Below are positions 1 through 6,055 of a stretch of 15,389 nt of DNA, piece after piece (positions within the stretch are counted from its first letter, which is position 1; each line of letters opens with the position of its first letter). The DNA is from Spyradocola sp034113365 (GTDB lineage Bacteria; Bacillota; Clostridia; Christensenellales; UBA1750). The stretch covers positions 1 through 15,389 of the forward strand of contig JAXEXP010000065.1 in assembly GCA_034113365.1 (NCBI GenBank), written 5' to 3'. Made by a program: the position numbers and the translations under genes. The notes under the pieces are model-generated. The model was not told where the DNA came from and searched no databases. It saw only the letters and a program-made list of their open reading frames with translations.

Positions 1-20
1 CGATACGTATCCAAACAGTT

Positions 21-136
21 TCCGGTGACAATGGCGAGAAGGTCCCACCTGTTCCCATCCCGAACACAGAAGTTAAGCTTCTCCGCGCCGAAAGTACCTG
101 GCTGGTGACGGCCCGGGAGGATAGGTCGTTGCCGGA
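21..136 (+). rRNA. rrf: 5S ribosomal RNA, copy 1
   Basis: About 116 nt with the conserved 5S core (CCCACCTGTTCCCATCCCGA, then ACACAGAAGTTAAGC) and terminal helix TCCGG (21-25) pairing with CCGGA (132-136). It is probably the last gene of an rRNA operon lying to the left, since no promoter is visible in the 20 bases before it. A strong terminator follows at 148-184. Helix II uses GAGAAG (36-41) with CTTCTC (78-83), differing from copy 2 at 563-678 by paired changes. Confidence 0.96.
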
Positions 137-147
137 TTCCACACCAA

Positions 148-184
148 CAAACAGCGCACGAGTTCTCGTGCGCTGTTTGCTTTT
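148..184 (+). terminator. Intrinsic terminator after 5S copy 1
   Basis: CAAACAGCGCACGAG (148-162) pairs perfectly with CTCGTGCGCTGTTTG (165-179), about 15 bp, followed by TTTT at 181-184. It closes the upstream rRNA operon. Confidence 0.85.
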
Positions 185-200
185 GAAAGCAGGAAAGAGC

Positions 201-454
201 TTTGAGCAGGCGTTGGAGCGGGACGTGATGACACCGGAGATTCCGTTTTACAGCAAACAGGACGAGTTCATCAGCCGTGAGGAATACTTTGTGTTGCGCC
301 TGACTGCAAGACAAGGTTCTCGCTTGAGCACATGGAGCCAGGCGAAAAAGATAGCTTCCACGCGCTGAAATGGTGGAAACTGGGCGCGCTGTGGGAGACG
401 TCGGAGGCCTTTGAGCCCCGCGAAGCGATTCTGGATCTGCTGGATGGCCCTTGA
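201..454 (+). pseudogene. Truncated, frameshifted Nudix hydrolase remnant
   Basis: Between the two 5S genes lies decayed coding sequence. One frame (201 to about 320) reads FEQALERDVMTPEIPFYSKQ and then ISREEYFVLRLTA. From about 323 the reading continues in another frame as LEHMEPGEKDSFHALKWWKL, then ALWETSEAFEPREAILDLL, and stops at TGA 452-454. A hydrophobic 'EEYFVLRL' strand, an 'HxLKWWKL' segment and a 'TSExFxPRE' tail are typical of the C-terminal half of Nudix hydrolases (family resemblance from memory, not a search). The N-terminal half with the Nudix box is absent; the upstream sequence is the 5S terminator. With one frameshift, no start and no SD, it is very unlikely to be functional. 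An unrelated broken gene is possible. Confidence 0.55.
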
Positions 455-492
455 CCGCCACTTGACGTCATGAAAAAAATTGCATAAGGGGC

Positions 493-521
493 TTGACGAC
501 GGGGAATTTTAGGTTTATAAT
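493..521 (+). promoter_or_regulatory. Promoter of the 5S-tRNA-Asn unit
   Basis: TTGACG (493-498), a 17-bp spacer and TATAAT (516-521): a near-consensus sigma-A promoter. The predicted start is near 528, just before a small hairpin CGAGCG-GGAT-CGCTCG at 530-545. It gives the second 5S gene and tRNA-Asn transcription independent of the rRNA operon on the left. Confidence 0.85.
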
Positions 522-562
522 ACCAAAGTCGAGCGGGATCGCTCGAAGCGTTGTATTCCATT

Positions 563-678
563 TCCGGTGATATTGGCGAAGAGGTCCCACCTGTTCCCAT
601 CCCGAACACAGAAGTTAAGCTCTTCAGCGCCGAAAGTACCTGGCTGGTGACGGCCCGGGAGGATAGGACGTTGCCGGA
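563..678 (+). rRNA. rrf: 5S ribosomal RNA, copy 2
   Basis: Second 116-nt 5S gene, nearly identical to the first and with the same terminal helix (563-567 with 674-678). It has its own promoter (493-521) and is not preceded by 23S sequence in this window, so it is a stand-alone 5S-tRNA unit. Helix II is GAAGAG (578-583) with CTCTTC (620-625). The tRNA-Asn gene starts 8 nt later, so the two are co-transcribed and processed. Confidence 0.96.
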
Positions 679-686
679 TTCTATAT

Positions 687-761
687 TCCTCAGTAGCTCA
701 ATGGCAGAGCACTCGGCTGTTAACCGGGGTGTTGTAAGTTCGAGTCTTACCTGGGGAGCCA
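687..761 (+). tRNA. tRNA-Asn (anticodon GTT)
   Basis: Complete cloverleaf with an encoded CCA end. Acceptor TCCTCAG (687-693) pairs with CTGGGGA (751-757, one G-U). The D stem is GCTC/GAGC, and the anticodon stem CTCGG/CCGGG encloses loop CTGTTAA with anticodon GTT. The T stem is GTAAG/CTTAC around TTCGAGT. G758 is the discriminator and CCA is 759-761. Confidence 0.95.
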
Positions 762-765
762 CAAA

Positions 766-793
766 AACCTCGTTCTGCGGAGCGAGGTTTTTT
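766..793 (+). terminator. Intrinsic terminator after tRNA-Asn
   Basis: AACCTCG (766-772) pairs with CGAGGTT (783-789) and runs into a T tract (788-793). No separate promoter is evident before the aldolase gene at 834, so some read-through is possible. Confidence 0.8.
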
Positions 794-833
794 CCTATTC
801 TCCAAGCAAATCCAACATAGGGGAGCGGAATGT

Positions 834-1766
834 ATGGACAGCTTTGCGACAATGGTGACGCCGTACCGCGCGGACGGCAGTGTGGATCTGGACGCCGCCG
901 AGCGCATCGTGCAATGGTATTACGACAAGGGGCTCACAGGCGTGTTCGCCGTGTGCCAGAGCAGCGAGATCTTCTTCCTGACCGTGGAGGAGCGCGAGGC
1001 GTTGGCGCAGCGCGTGTACCGCAAGGCCAAGGCGTTGGAGCGCAGCGGCACCCGGCGCTTTACCGTGGTCAGCTCGGGACACGTCTCGGACGACCCTGCC
1101 GCGCAGGCCGACGAGCTCAACCGCATCTGCCGCGCGGGGACCGACGCGCTCATCCTCATCACCAACCGCCTCGACCCGGAGAACTCGGGCGACGATGTGT
1201 TCATTGCCAACGCCGAGCGCCTGATTGCGCAGCTTCCGCCCGACGTGCCGCTGGGGCTCTATGAGTGCCCGTATCCCTACAAGCGGCTGGTCACTCCCCA
1301 AATACTGGACTGGTGCCTGTCCACCGGGCGCTTTGCCTACATGAAGGACACCTGCTGCGACGCCGCGCTCATCGCTCAGCGCTGCGCCCAGCTGCGGGGC
1401 AGCGGCTTCAAGCTGCTCAATGCCAACTGCCAGACGCTGCTGCAGACCCTGCGCAGCGGCGCGGACGGCTACTGCGGCGTGATGGCCAATTTCCACCCCG
1501 CGCTCTACGCCTGGCTGTGCGAAAACGGCCTGCGCGAACCGGAGCGCGCGGAGGCGGTGCAGGCGCTGCTGGGCACCTGCGGCTTCACCGAGGGCGGCCT
1601 GCCCTATCCCATCACCGCGAAGTACAGTTTGTCGCTCGAGGGCATCGACAGCGCGCTCATCGCCCGCAGCAGGCCCGGGGAGACACTGACCGACTATGCC
1701 AAGGGCTGCGTCCGCCAGATGAAGGCGCTGTGCGACCGCGCCGCGCAGCAGCTGGGCATCGGCTGA
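834..1766 (+). CDS. Dihydrodipicolinate synthase / N-acetylneuraminate lyase family aldolase
   Basis: A 310-residue protein of normal length for the class I DHDPS/NAL superfamily, a TIM barrel forming a Schiff base with a 2-keto acid. The expected lysine is K171 in 'FAYMKDTCCD', and the partner tyrosine is Y143 in 'GLYECPYPYKR'; their 28-residue spacing matches DapA (Y133/K161). Two features argue against true DapA. The GTTGE carboxylate-binding loop is replaced by 'CQSSE', and the position of DapA Arg138, which binds the aspartate-semialdehyde carboxylate, is a proline (P148). Another keto-acid aldolase or lyase role is therefore more likely; the substrate is unknown. An ATG at 830 is in another frame; ATG 834 has the SD GGGGAGCGGA just upstream. 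The gene is 18 bases from the GH38 gene and surely forms an operon with it, suggesting sugar or sugar-acid breakdown. Confidence 0.85.
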   Translation: MDSFATMVTPYRADGSVDLDAAERIVQWYYDKGLTGVFAVCQSSEIFFLTVEEREALAQRVYRKAKALERSGTRRFTVVSSGHVSDDPAAQADELNRICRAGTDALILITNRLDPENSGDDVFIANAERLIAQLPPDVPLGLYECPYPYKRLVTPQILDWCLSTGRFAYMKDTCCDAALIAQRCAQLRGSGFKLLNANCQTLLQTLRSGADGYCGVMANFHPALYAWLCENGLREPERAEAVQALLGTCGFTEGGLPYPITAKYSLSLEGIDSALIARSRPGETLTDYAKGCVRQMKALCDRAAQQLGIG

Positions 1767-1784
1767 AAAGGGGAGGGAATGCGA

Positions 1785-4139
1785 GTGAAACAGACCTATC
1801 TCATCGGCAATGCCCACCTGGACCCCGTGTGGCTGTGGAGATGGCAGGAGGGCTTTTCCGAAATCCTGGCCACCTTCCGCAGCGCGCTCGACCGCATGAA
1901 GGAGTTCCCGGACTTCAAGTTCACCAGCGCCTGCGCCGTCTACTACGAGTGGGTGGAAAAGGTGGACCCGGAGATGTTCGACGAGATCCGGCAGCGCGTG
2001 CGCGAGGGCAGATGGGCCATCGTGGGCGGCTGGTTCCTGCAGCCCGACTGCAACGCTCCGGGCGGCGAGAGCTTCGCGCGCCATTCGCTGATCTCCCAGC
2101 GCTATTTTCGCGACAAGTTCGGCGTCACCGCCCAAACGGGCTATAACGTGGATTCCTTCGGCCACAACGCGTCGCTGCCCATGATCCTGCGCCTGAGCGG
2201 CATGGAAAACTACGTGTTCATGCGCCCTGCGCCGCACGAAAACGGCGACCTATATGACCTGTTCAGCTGGCGCAGCGCCGACGGCTCCACCGTGCGCTGC
2301 TTCCGCGTCCCGCAGTTCTACAACATCGCCTCCGACCGTTTGGACGTGCTGGACGGCATCATCCGCAGCGCGCAGCAGCAGCCCAAAATGGCGTTCTACG
2401 GCGTGGGCAACCACGGCGGCGGCCCCACCGTGCAGCTGCTCGAGCAGATCGAGCGCAGCCACATGCCCGAGGGCACCGTCTACGCCACCCCCGACGAATA
2501 CTTCGACGACACCCGCGCGCTGGAGCTGCCCACGGTGCAGGGCGAGCTGCAGCACCACGCCCGGGGCTGCTACAGCGCCAACAGCCGCGTCAAGCGCGCC
2601 AACCGCGCCGTGGAGTACGCGCTGCTGTCCGCAGAGGCGCTGTGCGCGCTGTCCGACGCCCTCACCGGCGAAGCGCACTACCCTGCCCAAAAGCTCAAAA
2701 AGGCCTGGAAGAACCTGCTGTTCAACCAGTTCCACGACATACTCGGCGGCTGCGCCATCAAAAGCGCCTATGCCGACGCCGAAAAACTGTACGGCGAGGC
2801 GCTGTCCATCGCCGAACAGGCGGAGTTCGCCGCGATGACGCGCATCTGCCGCCGCATCGACACGCGCCGGGGCGCCACCATGCCCTCCACCAAGGTCGAT
2901 TGGCGGCTGTGGAGCTGCGGCAGCCTGGGCAGCCCCGTGGTGGTGTTCAACCCCCATGCCTGGGACGTGGAGGCTGCGGTGGAGCTGACCACGGCCGCCG
3001 CGCGCATCACGGACGACGACGGAAACGCGGTCCCCGTGCAGCGCATCCGCGCCGAGCACACCAACGGTGACGACCGCTATGGCTCCGCCTTCCGCGCCCG
3101 CGTGCCCGCGCTGGGCTATGCGGTCTACCGCATCTTTACCGAGGGCGAAGCCGCGCCTGCACAGGAGGTCCGCGCCGGGCATGACCTGCTGGAAAACGAC
3201 CGCGTGCGCATCGAATTTGACGAAAAGACGGGCGAGATCGTTCGCTATCTGCGCAAGGACACCGGCGAGGAGCTGCTCCCGCACCCCACCGGCACCGTGC
3301 TGCTGGACGAGACCGACTGCGACACCTGGGCGCACAACAAAACGTCGTTGGGCCAGCCCTGCGGCAGCTTCGGCGATGCGAGAATCGAGGTCGTCGAGCG
3401 CGGCTGCGTCCGCAGCACCCTGCGCGCCACCTCGCACTTCGGCGCGTCCACGCTGATCCGCGACTACACATTGGAAAACGGCAGCGACGCGCTGCGCGTC
3501 ACCCTCACCGTGGACTTCCACGAAAAGCACCGCGCCTTCAAGCTGACGCTGCCCGCGGGTGACGCGGTGCGCGCCGCCATTCCCTTTGGCAGCATCGAGC
3601 GGCCCTGCGGCACGGGCGAGGAGCCCTGCGGCGAGTGGCTGGCCTCGGGCGGGCTGGGCTATGCCGGCGACGTCACCTGCGGCTACGACGCCGCCGATGG
3701 CGACTTCCGCCCCACGCTGTTCCGCAGCGCCATCTATGCCGACCACTACGGCAATCGCGACGAATTCTGCGAGTACATGGAGCAGGGCGTGTCGCGGTTC
3801 CGCTACCTGCTGTTCCCCTACACCGCGCCCGCGGACGCCAAGCGCCGTGCGGACGAGCTGAATTCCGGCCTGCGCGCGGTGCACGACACCTTCCACGACG
3901 GCAGCCTGCCCGGCAAGGCCCGCGGCTTTGACGGAGACAGCGACAGCCTCGTGGTCACGGCGGTCAAGCGCGGCGAGGAGGGCGGCGACGTGCTGCGCTT
4001 CGTGGAGCTGAACGGCGAGTCCGCCCGCGGCACGCTGACGCTCTTTGGCAAGGGCATCGCCTTTGAGACGCAGCCGCACGAGCTGCACACCTATCGGGAC
4101 GGCAGCCCCGTCAACCTCGTGGAATGGCCGCAGCCATGA
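1785..4139 (+). CDS. Glycoside hydrolase family 38 alpha-mannosidase
   Basis: Roughly 785 residues of a retaining, zinc-dependent GH38 enzyme that removes alpha-mannosyl residues. Numbering from ATG 1779: 'NAHLDPVWLW' carries metal ligands H13 and D15; 'NVDSFGHN' carries the probable nucleophile D125 with H129; 'NQFHDILGG' carries metal ligand H319. The catalytic barrel is followed by a helical middle domain (about 270-345) and a long beta-rich C-terminal region (about 380-786). No signal peptide is visible, so it should be cytoplasmic and act on imported or phosphorylated manno-oligosaccharides. GTG 1785 is preferred because the SD GGGGAGGG (1770-1777) is 7 nt from it but only 1 nt from ATG 1779. 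It is the second gene after the aldolase. No obvious terminator lies between its stop and the tRNA promoter at 4177. Confidence 0.92.
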   Translation: MKQTYLIGNAHLDPVWLWRWQEGFSEILATFRSALDRMKEFPDFKFTSACAVYYEWVEKVDPEMFDEIRQRVREGRWAIVGGWFLQPDCNAPGGESFARHSLISQRYFRDKFGVTAQTGYNVDSFGHNASLPMILRLSGMENYVFMRPAPHENGDLYDLFSWRSADGSTVRCFRVPQFYNIASDRLDVLDGIIRSAQQQPKMAFYGVGNHGGGPTVQLLEQIERSHMPEGTVYATPDEYFDDTRALELPTVQGELQHHARGCYSANSRVKRANRAVEYALLSAEALCALSDALTGEAHYPAQKLKKAWKNLLFNQFHDILGGCAIKSAYADAEKLYGEALSIAEQAEFAAMTRICRRIDTRRGATMPSTKVDWRLWSCGSLGSPVVVFNPHAWDVEAAVELTTAAARITDDDGNAVPVQRIRAEHTNGDDRYGSAFRARVPALGYAVYRIFTEGEAAPAQEVRAGHDLLENDRVRIEFDEKTGEIVRYLRKDTGEELLPHPTGTVLLDETDCDTWAHNKTSLGQPCGSFGDARIEVVERGCVRSTLRATSHFGASTLIRDYTLENGSDALRVTLTVDFHEKHRAFKLTLPAGDAVRAAIPFGSIERPCGTGEEPCGEWLASGGLGYAGDVTCGYDAADGDFRPTLFRSAIYADHYGNRDEFCEYMEQGVSRFRYLLFPYTAPADAKRRADELNSGLRAVHDTFHDGSLPGKARGFDGDSDSLVVTAVKRGEEGGDVLRFVELNGESARGTLTLFGKGIAFETQPHELHTYRDGSPVNLVEWPQP

Positions 4140-4176
4140 CGCGCTAAGGAAAATGTGCGCAAACAGAAAAAAACGC

Positions 4177-4205
4177 TTGACAAACGCGCCGCAATCGTGT
4201 ATGAT
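4177..4205 (+). promoter_or_regulatory. Promoter of the tRNA-Met pair
   Basis: Consensus TTGACA (4177-4182), a 17-bp spacer and TATGAT (4200-4205). Transcription should begin near 4212, where GTCGC-CAAGA-GCGAC (4213-4227) can form a 5' hairpin like the one after the 5S-tRNA-Asn promoter. Confidence 0.85.
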
Positions 4206-4236
4206 ATTTGATGTCGCCAAGAGCGACAGTGAATAT

Positions 4237-4314
<78 letters not shown>

Positions 4315-4317
4315 TTT

Positions 4318-4394
4318 GGCGGCGTAGCTCAGTTGGCCAGAGCATTCGGTTCATACCCGAAGTGTCAGCAGTTCAAATCTGTTCGCCGCTACCA
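4318..4394 (+). tRNA. Elongator tRNA-Met (anticodon CAT)
   Basis: Acceptor GGCGGCG (4318-4324) pairs with CGCCGCT (4384-4390; a G-T at the end pair). Anticodon stem TTCGG/CCGAA holds loop TTCATAC. CCA is encoded at 4392-4394. The body resembles elongator tRNA-Met of Firmicutes rather than lysidine-modified tRNA-Ile2, though CAT alone cannot exclude the latter. It begins 3 nt after the initiator tRNA. Confidence 0.9.
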
Positions 4395-4398
4395 GGAT

Positions 4399-4432
4399 CG
4401 ACGGTTTCGTGTTTTCGGAACCGTCGTTTTTT
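4399..4432 (+). terminator. Intrinsic terminator after the tRNA-Met pair
   Basis: CGACGGTT (4399-4406) pairs with AACCGTCG (4419-4426), followed by six T (4427-4432). The next gene starts only 22 nt later with no clear promoter of its own, so it may rely on read-through. Confidence 0.88.
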
Positions 4433-4453
4433 CATTTAAAGGGAGGATGAAGC

Positions 4454-4879
4454 ATGGACAAGCAGCCCCGCATCAAGCTCTATTCCGCAGTGATCGACTG
4501 CGCCGACCCCGACGCGCTGGCCGCGTTCTACGCGCAGCTGATGGACTGGCTGGTGGTGTTTTCCTCGGAGGAGTACGTCGTGGTGGGCGCGCCCGGCATG
4601 CCGCAGGGCGGCTATCCCGGCCTGACCTTCCAGCGCGACCCAGACTACGTGCCGCCCGTCTGGCCCGGCAAGCCCGGCGACCAGCAGACCATGGAGCACC
4701 TCGACTTTGCGGTGGACGACCTGCCCGCAGCCGTCGCCCGCGCCGTCAGCCTCGGCGCCCGCGTCGCCGACGAGCAGTTCACGCAGGATTGGACTGTGAT
4801 GCTCGACCCCGAGGGCCATCCCTTCTGCCTGCTGAACATGCAGGCCGTGATGCAGAGCGAAGGCTTCGCGCTGCGCTGA
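4454..4879 (+). CDS. VOC-superfamily (glyoxalase-like) protein
   Basis: A 141-residue soluble protein with the beta-alpha-beta-beta-beta pattern of the vicinal oxygen chelate fold. The N-terminal half is 'VIDCADPDALAAFYAQLMDW'; the second module starts at 'HLDFAVDDLPAAVARAVSLG' and ends in the typical 'MLDPEGHPFCLL'. It resembles the single-chain glyoxalase-like group (PF18029 type, by recollection). H in 'EHLDFAV' and the acidic/His residues near the end could bind metal, but the substrate cannot be read from sequence. SD AAAGGGAGG at about 4439-4447 fits ATG 4454. It lies 6 nt from the GNAT gene, so the two are co-transcribed. Such proteins are often annotated as antibiotic-resistance or dioxygenase-like, which is not supported here. 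Confidence 0.85.
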   Translation: MDKQPRIKLYSAVIDCADPDALAAFYAQLMDWLVVFSSEEYVVVGAPGMPQGGYPGLTFQRDPDYVPPVWPGKPGDQQTMEHLDFAVDDLPAAVARAVSLGARVADEQFTQDWTVMLDPEGHPFCLLNMQAVMQSEGFALR

Positions 4880-4885
4880 CCGGCC

Positions 4886-5320
4886 ATGGAGCTTTCGCAC
4901 AAGCAGCTGACCGGCATTGAAGAAGTGCTCGCGCTGTTCGAACTCTATCAGGCCTGCATGTACCGCCCGGACCGTGCAAAATACCGGCAAATGGCGCAAT
5001 CGTGGCTGCAAAACGGTTCCACGCGCATCTTCGCCTGGTATTCGCAGCAGAACCCCGTCGGGATTCTCGTGCTGCACCTTCCGCAGCCCCACGAGGCGGA
5101 GCTTCTCGGCATCGCCGTCGCGCCCCATGCAAGACGTCGCGGCGTCGCCGCCCAAATGCTTCAAGCCGCGGCGATCGCCCTGGATCTCCACACCCTGACC
5201 GCAGAAACAGATGCCGACGCCGTGGATTTCTACCGCAAAACCGGCTTCCGAATCATCGCCCAAACCAAAGCCTACGACAGCCAGCCCGCCACGCGCTATC
5301 TCTGCACATGGACAAAATAA
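4886..5320 (+). CDS. GNAT-family N-acetyltransferase
   Basis: A 144-residue protein with the acetyl-CoA-binding core of GNAT enzymes: beta-4 'ELLGIAVAPHARRRGVAAQML' has the R/Q-x-x-G-x-A pyrophosphate loop (RRRGVA), and motif B 'AVDFYRKTGFRIIAQT' follows. It transfers an acetyl group from acetyl-CoA to an amine on an unknown acceptor (small molecule, peptide or protein). The start ATG 4886 has no good SD. It sits 6 nt after the VOC gene stop, consistent with translational coupling in a two-gene unit. A terminator follows immediately after the stop. Confidence 0.88.
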   Translation: MELSHKQLTGIEEVLALFELYQACMYRPDRAKYRQMAQSWLQNGSTRIFAWYSQQNPVGILVLHLPQPHEAELLGIAVAPHARRRGVAAQMLQAAAIALDLHTLTAETDADAVDFYRKTGFRIIAQTKAYDSQPATRYLCTWTK

Positions 5321-5321
5321 C

Positions 5322-5358
5322 GGCTCCCCGCATGAACCCCATGCGGAGAGCCATTTTT
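5322..5358 (+). terminator. Terminator between convergent GNAT and nitroreductase genes
   Basis: GGCTC (5322-5326) plus CCGCATG (5328-5334) pair with CATGCGG (5340-5346) and GAGCC (5348-5352), with one C/A mismatch and an AACCC loop. TTTTT at 5354-5358 serves the plus strand. On the minus strand the hairpin is followed by a T-rich stretch, so it may serve both genes. Confidence 0.85.
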
Positions 5359-5373
5359 CTTCCCTTGAGAACC

Positions 5374-5895
5374 TTACTTAATGTAGTAGACGTAATGCTC
5401 CTTGCGCGGCTTGGGGTCGGCGGCGGGGGCGGCAGGGTAGCCCAGTATGCAGTGGCCGATGCCCTCGTAGTCGCCGGTGATGCCCAGGTCCTTGAGGATC
5501 TGCTTGCCTTCCTCGCTCTCGAATTCCTCCTTCGCGCGGTGGATCCAGCAGCTGCCCAGCCCCTCGGCGTGCGCGGCGAGCATCAGGTTGCCCATCACCA
5601 GGCTGCCGTCGTACAGGTACGGCCCCACGCTCTTGTCCGCCAGCACCACCAGCACCACAGGCGCGCCGTAGAAGGGGTCGTTCTGGCTGCCCATCACCGC
5701 GGCGTTCATCGCGGACAGCTTGTCGCGCATCTGCTTGTTGGTCACGGCCAGTATGATGGGCGACTGCTTGCCCATCGCGGTGGGCGCATAGGTGCCCGCG
5801 GTGAGGATGCGGTCGAGCACCTCCTGCGGAACGGGATCGGGCTTGTAGCTGCGGCAGCTCCTGCGGGTGAGCAGCGCGTTCAGGGTTTCGTTCAT
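5374..5895 (-). CDS. Nitroreductase family protein
   Basis: A 173-residue FMN-dependent oxidoreductase of the short nitroreductase type. The N-terminal 'LLTRRSCRSYKPDPVP' contains the RRSxRxY FMN-binding motif, followed by 'AGTYAPTAMGKQS'. The middle has 'YLYDGSLVMGNLMLAAHAEG' and 'GSCWIHRAKEEF', and the end is 'GIGHCILGYPA' with a 'KPRKEHYVYYI' tail. Members reduce nitro groups, quinones or flavins with NAD(P)H as cytoplasmic homodimers; the physiological substrate is unknown. The start has an AAAGGAGG SD on the minus strand. It is divergent from the M29 peptidase gene and convergent with the GNAT gene, with its own promoter at 5945-5973, so it is probably monocistronic. Confidence 0.93.
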   Translation of the reverse strand: MNETLNALLTRRSCRSYKPDPVPQEVLDRILTAGTYAPTAMGKQSPIILAVTNKQMRDKLSAMNAAVMGSQNDPFYGAPVVLVVLADKSVGPYLYDGSLVMGNLMLAAHAEGLGSCWIHRAKEEFESEEGKQILKDLGITGDYEGIGHCILGYPAAPAADPKPRKEHYVYYIK

Positions 5896-5944
5896 GTGAA
5901 TCGGCCTCCTTTGCGGTTTGGGTGGGAAAACAGTTTATACTTTC

Positions 5945-5973
5945 ATTATGGTAGAATCGCGCGCGCTTGTCAA
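5945..5973 (-). promoter_or_regulatory. Promoter of the nitroreductase gene
   Basis: On the minus strand, TTGACA (5973-5968), a 17-bp spacer and CATAAT (5950-5945), about 50 bases before the start codon. It is consensus at -35. Confidence 0.8.
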
Positions 5974-6012
5974 TGAAATGTTTGAACGCACCTAAACACG
6001 CGGCGTTGTTTG

Positions 6013-6021
6013 TGGTATAAT
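6013..6021 (+). promoter_or_regulatory. Extended -10 promoter of the M29 aminopeptidase gene
   Basis: TGG-TATAAT at 6013-6021 is a perfect -10 with the extended TGn element. No good -35 is visible at 16-18 bp. The SD AAGGAGG lies about 20 bases downstream. Confidence 0.7.
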
Positions 6022-6055
6022 AAGCCACATAAAGAACTGAAGGAGGAACCCCGAC

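Noticed and set aside
795..2237. Long minus-strand open frame opposite the aldolase and GH38 genes
   Set aside because: It is a shadow of G+C-rich coding sequence: the translation is Ala/Arg/His/Gln-rich with no domain, and the plus-strand genes have clear catalytic motifs. The same applies to minus 2250-4220, 5378-7270 and 7418-8665, and to plus 5002-5976 and 10114-11685.
4141..4160. Terminator after the GH38 gene
   Set aside because: GCGC...GCGC is only 4 bp and is followed by A rather than T.
4318..4394. Second CAT tRNA as tRNA-Ile2 (lysidine)
   Set aside because: The body sequence is closer to Firmicute elongator tRNA-Met; not fully excluded without a model score.
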